Shown here one piece after another: positions 57,963 to 64,000 of a stretch of 64,000 nucleotides of DNA (positions are counted from its first letter, which is position 1; every line of letters starts with the position of its first letter). This stretch comes from Aspergillus flavus (Eukaryota > Ascomycota > Eurotiomycetes > Eurotiales > Aspergillaceae). The translations under genes and the position numbers were made by a program. The notes below the pieces were generated by a model. That model was not told the DNA's origin and did not search any database. It saw only the letters and a list, made by a program, of their open reading frames with translations. The stretch covers positions 4,526,001-4,590,000 of the forward strand of contig NC_092407.1 in the NCBI RefSeq assembly GCF_009017415.1, given 5' to 3'.

Positions 57963-59027
57963 CTATGACACGACAAGATGTTCCACGCCAACCTTATCCG
58001 CCTCCTTATTCAAAGAATCAATTTCAGCCTGAACGAAAGGAATCCCCGTCTTCACTCTCTCCTCACGCGTAATCTGTTCAATCTCCCCAGGATAGTAAAT
58101 CCGGTCCACACCCGCCATTTTCTCCGATCCAACCACCCTCTGATAAAGATAATCCATACGCTCCTTGAAGTCATCCAGCCCCATAAACAAATCCGGCTTA
58201 ATAGCCACCAAGAAATGGCCCACATCTGCAGGCTTCGACGGATCATAAGGGCCCGTAACATGCCCAGCAAAGGCCGACCCCGACAGAACCCCCGAAAACA
58301 CATCCATCATAACCGCCAACGCGGACCCCTTCGGACCCCCCATAGGCAACATAACGCCCTCCAACGCCCGATTCGGATCCTCCGTCTGTCTCCCCTCGCC
58401 ATCCAACGCCCAATCCGCAGGAATCTTCTCCCCACGCCGAGCAGCCTTATAAATCTTGCCCCGCGCCGCAATCGAAGGCGCCATATCCAAAATAAAAGGC
58501 TTCTCCTTCCCAGCCGGCGCCCCACACGCCAAAGGCGAGACCCCCATTAACTTCTCCCGTCCACCCCAAACCGGCAACGCAGGCGACGAATTCGTAAATA
58601 CAAGACTCATCATCCCCGCATCCAAGGCCTGCTGCACGATCCACGCCGACATACCAAAATGATTCGAATGCTTAACGGACACGAACCCGATGCCGTACTC
58701 GCGTGCCATCTCAATCGCCCGCGCCATCCCCATGTGCGCCGCCACGAACCCGAACCCGTTCTGTCCGTCTACTTGTGCCACAACGGGCGTGATCTGGTTC
58801 AGGACTGGATGGGCTTTGGCGTCCAGCACGCCCTGGCGGATCCGTTCCATGTATGAGGGGATCCGGTTTATGCCGTGTGTGTCTACGCCCCGGAGGTCGG
58901 CTTGCACGAGGCATTTGCTGATTATTGTGGCGTTTGAGGCGGGGACGCCGTTTGCTGTGAGGATTTTTGTGGTGAAGGATTCTGCGTCCTCGGCGGTGAT
59001 GTGTTTCTTTTCTTGTTGAGGGTCCAT
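57963..59027 (-). CDS. Ldh2-family NAD(P)-dependent dehydrogenase (malate/L-lactate/ureidoglycolate type)
   Basis: A single 354-residue exon with the Ldh2/malate-lactate dehydrogenase fold, which is unrelated to classical Rossmann lactate dehydrogenases. Visible landmarks: GVDTHGINRIPSYMERIRQG near 47-66, GQNGFGFVAAHMGMARAIEM, HSNHFGMSAW with the catalytic His, and FTNSSPALPVWGG, then GPKGSALAVMMDVFSGVLSG near residue 236 in the cofactor/substrate region. The family reduces or oxidises 2-hydroxy acids; the substrate cannot be named. There is no signal peptide or PTS1 (C-terminus VVS), suggesting the cytosol. A TATATAAA on the minus strand (59155-59162) lies ~130 bp upstream of the start. It is followed upstream by a DHA1 exporter on the same strand. 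Confidence 0.92.
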   Translation of the reverse strand: MDPQQEKKHITAEDAESFTTKILTANGVPASNATIISKCLVQADLRGVDTHGINRIPSYMERIRQGVLDAKAHPVLNQITPVVAQVDGQNGFGFVAAHMGMARAIEMAREYGIGFVSVKHSNHFGMSAWIVQQALDAGMMSLVFTNSSPALPVWGGREKLMGVSPLACGAPAGKEKPFILDMAPSIAARGKIYKAARRGEKIPADWALDGEGRQTEDPNRALEGVMLPMGGPKGSALAVMMDVFSGVLSGSAFAGHVTGPYDPSKPADVGHFLVAIKPDLFMGLDDFKERMDYLYQRVVGSEKMAGVDRIYYPGEIEQITREERVKTGIPFVQAEIDSLNKEADKVGVEHLVVS

Positions 59028-59154
59028 TTTGTTATCAATATTTGGCCTTTTTCTTTTCGGGTATAATTGGATTGATTGATTGACTGTTGTTGGTTTGATT
59101 GAGGTGGTTTACTTTGAGGGTTGAGTTGTGTATAGTTGGTGGTTGTGTATGGAG

Positions 59155-59162
59155 TTTATATA
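59155..59162 (-). promoter_or_regulatory. TATA box of the Ldh2-type dehydrogenase gene
   Basis: The minus strand reads TATATAAA 128 bp upstream of the ATG at 59027. Confidence 0.5.
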
Positions 59163-59731
59163 GTCATGGCTTTTTCCTTCGGCTGTTCCGCTTCGGATCT
59201 GCCCCGCGTTTTCTTGCTGGGGATTTTTGCGGGTCCGGTCCGAGATGCGGAGGACATCCGCTGGGAACGGATATGAACTCGGAGTTGATCATTTGGAGGT
59301 ACATTGGATACTAGTGGTGAGGGAGGTTGATCTTGAGGAGAGGTAACATGTCTGGTTAGTTGGAGATGGTATATATCGCTGTTTTGGATATATATGTTAT
59401 GATACTTTGTTCTTGTTGGCAAAATATATATTGAGTGTCTTGTAATGTTTGTATCAAGTTTGAAATATATATCAGTGAGTCTGCATTGGTTCTTATTTTG
59501 CATTGGAATATTCACGATAGTATGAATCTATAAGCGTTCTACATAGTGCAGAAGAAAACTGAAGCATGTCATGATATCTATTCATTTGATCTAATCTAAA
59601 CTTTTGTCTAAAATCATGGTCTCTAGTACCCATTCTCTATATACATATGTGCAAACAACTTTTATATACATCTCTACCATTATTAACCTAGTCTTGAGAG
59701 ACCAGCTCTTATCGGCAGACATAACAGCTGC
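59163..59731. other. spacer, AT-rich
   Basis: Upstream region of the dehydrogenase and 3' flank of the DHA1 exporter. AT-rich around 59380-59480 and 59620-59690, with no coding sequence recognised. Confidence 0.4.
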
Positions 59732-61390
59732 CTATTTCGTTTCTGAAGTTGAATTCTCATTCGCCTGCACGGCTGGTTGCTTCGTCTCCGTGTTGGCCCT
59801 GTCTGTCGCATTCTCTTGCAACTTTTGCATGTAATGGAACGATTCAGCGGAAAACTTGCACCGCTTGCGGATATCGGCACCATAGCGGTAAAACAAAAAC
59901 GGAGCGGGGGTGCACAGCAGCGACAAGAATGCAGGAATAGATGGTCCCCAGTGGATACCGACGCCGTCATAGATGTACCCCGTAATAAGGGGGAAGACGG
60001 CGCCGAATATAGATCGGAGGATAGTGTTGGCAGCCAGCACAGACGCTGCGTAGATGGTGTACGAGTCGATCAGGTAGTTCATGACACCGAGATAGATGAG
60101 GATGACGCCGAAGCCGAATGGGGCTGTGGCGATAATGCTCACGATCCAGTGGATGGAAGGGTAGTCCGTCCAGGCGAACCAGAACTGGCTGATCGGGATG
60201 GCTATAGCCCCGACCATGCACTGGAGAAGTCGGGCTTCTGGGGGTGCGAAGCCGCCGAGCCGGTCCTGGATCTTGATAAAGTGCATGTTGGCGGGAAGAG
60301 TGAAGATGATTCCTATTATCATGCCGATCATGATTCCGAGGAAGGCTAGGCCTCCAACTCCGGGGTTCCAGCCTCGACCCTGCTCATATACGATGGGAAA
60401 TCCGGCGAAGAACATGTATAATGTACCGTAGATGATGGCGATATAAAGGGCGAAGAGGAGGACAATGGGCTCTGTAAAAAGTAGGACCAATGGCCTGGAG
60501 AGGGACCTTCTAAGCAAGGTACTAAGCGCCACTCTGCCTTTGTCGAGCTCAACCTTGCTACGGTAGACCTTGCCTGTGACGTGGGACAGGCGCTCAGCGC
60601 GTTCCCGTAGTAAAAGAGGTGCATAGGTCTCCGGAACTGCGAGTGCCATCATGATCCACACGAGTCCTCCAGCAGCGGCCAGAAGGCCCTCCACCCATCT
60701 CCAGCCAGCGTTCATACTCAGGAACCCACCGATGATTGGACCGAGGGCAGGCCCCAAGAAGGGTGCAGCAGCGTATAAACTGAGCGCTAGACCGCGCTGG
60801 CGGGCTGTAAACATATCAGATATTGTGCCTCCAGCATTGGTCAACGGTGCAGAGCCAAAAGCGCCTGCGAAGAAGCGCAGAATCACTAGTGACCAGATAT
60901 TCTGAGCGCCAGCACAGCCAGCTGAAAATGCAGCCATGGCTAGGAAGCTGGCAAAGAAAGGTCTCTGGCGTCCGAAGACCTCACTAATGGGCGCCCACAG
61001 TAAGGGGCCCACTGCAAACCCTAGGACAAACAGTGATAGTCCCAGGGTCGCTACCTCCGTGCTGACATCGAATGATGTAACAATACTCCCAACACTGCCG
61101 CTGTATGCCGACGATGTCAAGGCGACAATCATTGTTGAAAACGCGACGATCAGTGTGATGGTCAGTTTTCTGCTAAAATCGAAGAGCTGGGGATTGCGGG
61201 AGTCGTTTGGGATCCAGGACACGACATATGGATCCTCCTCCGTTCCTGAGCCGGGGTAGTCAAAGTGGAGGACATCCTGGGTTATAGCACCTTGATCGAT
61301 GAGCATGCGGAAATAAGGGATCTTGCTTCGGTACACGCCCGGGGGGCGGACCTTTGCGTTCGCATCATTTTCTATATCACTGGCTGTCAT
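59732..61390 (-). CDS. MFS multidrug transporter, 12-helix DHA1 type
   Basis: Single-exon gene; from the ATG at 61390 it encodes 552 residues (an upstream ATG at 61408 adds six). The hydrophilic N-terminus (~80 residues) contains DPYVVSWIPNDSRNPQ, the usual lead-in of fungal polyamine/multidrug carriers. Motifs: PISEVFGRQRPFFASF (motif A), RFFAGAFGSAPLTNAGGTIS and the antiporter motif C GPALGPIIGGFLSMNAGWRW; the second half includes GLAFLGIMIGMIIGII and AASVLAANTILRSIFGAVFP. The last ~50 residues are a cytoplasmic tail. Members export fungicides, metabolites or polyamines. Orientation relative to the dehydrogenase allows co-regulation but they are 0.7 kb apart, not a pair with a shared promoter. 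Confidence 0.92.
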   Translation of the reverse strand: MTASDIENDANAKVRPPGVYRSKIPYFRMLIDQGAITQDVLHFDYPGSGTEEDPYVVSWIPNDSRNPQLFDFSRKLTITLIVAFSTMIVALTSSAYSGSVGSIVTSFDVSTEVATLGLSLFVLGFAVGPLLWAPISEVFGRQRPFFASFLAMAAFSAGCAGAQNIWSLVILRFFAGAFGSAPLTNAGGTISDMFTARQRGLALSLYAAAPFLGPALGPIIGGFLSMNAGWRWVEGLLAAAGGLVWIMMALAVPETYAPLLLRERAERLSHVTGKVYRSKVELDKGRVALSTLLRRSLSRPLVLLFTEPIVLLFALYIAIIYGTLYMFFAGFPIVYEQGRGWNPGVGGLAFLGIMIGMIIGIIFTLPANMHFIKIQDRLGGFAPPEARLLQCMVGAIAIPISQFWFAWTDYPSIHWIVSIIATAPFGFGVILIYLGVMNYLIDSYTIYAASVLAANTILRSIFGAVFPLITGYIYDGVGIHWGPSIPAFLSLLCTPAPFLFYRYGADIRKRCKFSAESFHYMQKLQENATDRANTETKQPAVQANENSTSETK

Positions 61391-63736
61391 TTTGTGCTTA
61401 TAAATCAAGAATGATTATTTCAGAGACGTTATCTTGGAAAAGAGCCATGCAATTGTCAAGCGGTATCAAGAAAGATTAGGTAAAATAAAAAGACAAGCAA
61501 AGCTAGAGGATGTTTAAGGATATTCTAGATTGGCAACAGATCGCAGGTAGGAGTAGATGGCTTCTTTGACAAGAAATGAGTGAGTAATTGCCTACATTTC
61601 AGTGGGGGGTCTCAAGTATTACTAGTAGTGCCTTATCAACGCAACGCAACAGGCCAAAAAGAAAAAAGAAAAAAAAAAAATCACAGCTCAACCGAAACGG
61701 TCTTTGCGTGATGACCCACATTCTAAAGTACGTAGCACTCCGTAGGGCTCGAAGTATTCCATAGTGTAAGGGGTTACATTGGCTTGCATGCAGCGGGTAC
61801 CAACTCAAGGCTCGTAAATAGACTCCAGGCAGGGATGGTTCTCGATTTGAATCTCCTTTCGAGCACACATTTCGAATCGAATCTGTTCATCCTTGACTCG
61901 CTTGATATAAACGACCGAAAGGAGAGTGGAGCGAAAAGGCTTGCTTTGACTGTCAGATTAAAATATCGATATCGGGTAATCGGCACGTGGGTCTTTGGGT
62001 CGGAAACTCTTCCAGGGACTTACCGAGTTATAGCTCGGCTAAACTGGACTACAACTTCGATCCTGTTAAGTTGGAGGTTATCACCGACCAGGGCTGGTGA
62101 TCTTTATTTCGTGTGTGTCCAAATGTTTGAGATTTACGTGTCATCTGTTATGATCGCCAAACTCTCCTTGCTGCAGGAGGTATACGAACATTATGCAAGG
62201 TATGCACTAGTACGCCATGTTGGAAAGAGAATGTTACTAGAATGCACCACCAGCCTTAAATCAACATGGGTGAAACATGATCTGCCCTGATGTTCTAAAT
62301 ATTAACTATATCTTGGAAAGCCTACTATTGATCTTTGTAAGCCGGTAAAGTGTTGTCCTGAACCTCATACTGTCTACATAGGTCCAGAGCTGGCTTGGGT
62401 CGATGTAGCATAAGATGTGACATCTTGGTCTATTTGCTCTTATAACAGTCAAACTCAGTGAATGTACTCGGGGTTTTAGCGCCAACAAACAATGCTGCTT
62501 ATCGTCGTCTGTTATCAATCTACCGAAGGAATATCTAAGCCTCATAGACGCAGCAGACCCATTTCCTACGGGATGATTTAGCGCTCTTTCGGATCATATA
62601 TGATAACTAAAGTATTAAAGCGAAAATGATAGTGAGGACTTCGTCTGTTCCTTGAGATTGCAAATGCCTGTGACCTACATTCTCCTTTGGTTGAAACAAT
62701 TCCTCGGAAGCAAAATATATAAAAGCACACTGGGGACAGAAGTTTTAAAACTTTTGCTTTTAGTATGTCCTCAATTGCATAGTGGACCTTGAGGGTGATG
62801 CAGTCTGTCAACACACAAGGACAAGGCTAACTATCGTAGGCGTCGTGACATTGATACGAACCACCATTATACTGCCTTGTTTTCTAAGTAGGTTACAGTC
62901 ACAGGAACAAATTCGTACTCACGAATATAGACCATTGTGTTTGTCAAATCGCACAATGCTCATAGATCACATGAGGATGATGATATCGGTGGCGCTGTGG
63001 CGCGGAGCACCGAGAATTGCCACAGCCACATCTCGCTTGCCATGTCATCACTTCCTTTCCAGCTTCCCGCCTCTTTCAGCTATCAACAGTCAAATGCTCT
63101 GATAAGCTCACATTCCCTATCTGAACGTTTTGCGATCGATATCATTACAGCAATGCCCCCCGCTGCCCAGTTGGCAAACTGCTATTGGAAGCTATGAACA
63201 TGATTCGAAGCTGTGACACCGCCATCCATGGATCAACAGGAGCTAATCCGTTCTTGCGTAGCCCATTTTTTTTTTTTTTATTCAGTAATGTTGTGTGACT
63301 GCAGTAGACCTATTTGGATGTTCAGCTTCAAAATCCCGTGTCCAAGGGAGTAATCATGAGTTTTCTCCCCTCATAGGCAGGAAACCTTTCCGAATGGTGA
63401 AATCCACATTATCTCACGTGACTATATATCCCGATTGGGAAGTCAGCCGCAGATAGGTCAGGTGTCCGCTACCGCGTCAACGCGACGCTTCTACCAAGAG
63501 CTCGGTTTAACCTCGCCATCTGGCTACACCATCCATTAATTATCCTATACCAATCCGAATCAACGACCTAACTTGTCGCATGGTCGCATGACTGCTGACG
63601 GATAATTTATTTTTTATCAATCCTACGCGCTGGACCCGCGCCATCCGCTCATCTCTGTCACCAGTGGCTATCGCGCCCAACGAATCGCCACTCTTCCTCA
63701 AACGCTATCGACCATTGACGGTTCATTCCATTAGAA
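61391..63736. other. gene-free spacer between DHA1 exporter and SAP-domain gene
   Basis: 2.3 kb containing the exporter promoter, AT-rich stretches, an A-run (61661-61680) and an ACTCCGTAG word near 61738. Frames such as 61784-62290 lack recognisable domains and have poor composition. The right part (from ~63560) is the promoter and leader of the SAP gene. Confidence 0.4.
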
Positions 63737-64000
63737 ATGGCCACCGACTACAGCAAGAAGACCAATGCCGAGCTAGTGGAGATTCTGAAGTCTCGCTCCT
63801 TGCCTCACACTGGCAAGAAGGCGGAGATGGTTGCCCGCCTCCAGGAGGATGACAACAACAAGGCTCAGACTGCAGCGCCGGCCGCAAAAGCCGATAACGC
63901 AGAGGATGTGATTGACTGGGAGGATGACGATGTCCCTGCTGCAGATGCTGCCGCAGCGAAGCCATCGACCGAGGCTGGTGCCGCCGCGATCGCTGCTGGC
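63737..64000 (+). CDS. SAP-domain nuclear protein (Tho1/SARNP type), cut by the window end
   Basis: Reads MATDYSKKTNAELVEILKSR, then SLPHTGKKAEMVARLQEDD: a SAP motif (two helices with the LVEILKSR...G.KAEMVARL pattern) at residues 10-42, which binds DNA or RNP. It is followed by an acidic/Ala-rich linker (EDVIDWEDDDVPAADAAAA). This order is that of yeast Tho1 and mammalian SARNP/CIP29, proteins linked to mRNA export and the TREX complex. Only the first 88 codons are within the window; the ATG is the first in the message. Role by homology; the domain itself is clear. Confidence 0.88.
   Translation, partial: MATDYSKKTNAELVEILKSRSLPHTGKKAEMVARLQEDDNNKAQTAAPAAKADNAEDVIDWEDDDVPAADAAAAKPSTEAGAAAIAAG

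Noticed and set aside
1..64000. CRISPR array, phage or bacterial operon features
   Set aside because: The genes have fungal introns and promoters; no regularly spaced repeats or Shine-Dalgarno-type gene packing are seen.

Overview
The window is nuclear DNA of a filamentous ascomycete, very probably an Aspergillus or close relative (Eurotiales). The evidence is short 45-115 bp GT-AG introns with CTAAC/CTAAT branch sites, several Zn2Cys6 regulators and MFS permeases, an FlbC-type conidiation regulator, a class I-III chitin synthase and an intron-containing nuclear tRNA. I rebuilt the spliced gene models by hand. Where exon sums are given, they close in frame.

Layout. 0-3 kb: secreted intradiol dioxygenase (+) facing a small Cys-rich surface protein (-). 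3-8 kb: an AT-rich island holding a seven-exon chitin synthase. 8-14 kb: adenosine/adenine deaminase-like amidohydrolase (+), Rieske oxygenase (-) and sugar-porter-type MFS carrier (-), a plausible catabolic group. 14-17.5 kb: decayed DNA with a LINE RNase H remnant and a frameshifted APH/kinase-like pseudogene. 18-25 kb: Dal5/Tna1-type permease (+), a full Zn2Cys6 regulator (-) whose zinc cluster sits on tiny 5' exons, and a sarcosine/fructosyl-amino-acid oxidase-type flavoenzyme (-) ending in the peroxisomal signal SKL; a broken secreted-protein-like gene lies between the first two.

26-32 kb: the housekeeping gene for SF3b1/Hsh155 and a single-exon fumarate-reductase-like flavoprotein. 32-44.8 kb: almost 13 kb without a convincing protein gene, ending at flbC (44.8-46.0 kb), which probably has a long, possibly uORF-bearing leader. 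Behind flbC lie a 285-bp MITE with near-perfect terminal inverted repeats and a tRNA gene with an intron.

48.4-55.5 kb: DHA2 exporter (-), Zn2Cys6 regulator (+), secreted alpha/beta hydrolase (-) and rhodopsin-like membrane protein (+), arranged as two divergent pairs. 56.9-61.4 kb: secreted DUF3455 protein (+), Ldh2-family dehydrogenase (-) and DHA1 exporter (-). The window ends inside a SAP-domain gene (Tho1/SARNP type).

No CRISPR, phage or complete autonomous transposon was seen. The best candidates for something new are the deaminase/Rieske/MFS trio, whose deaminase lacks the usual catalytic glutamate, and the permease/regulator/peroxisomal-oxidase group.
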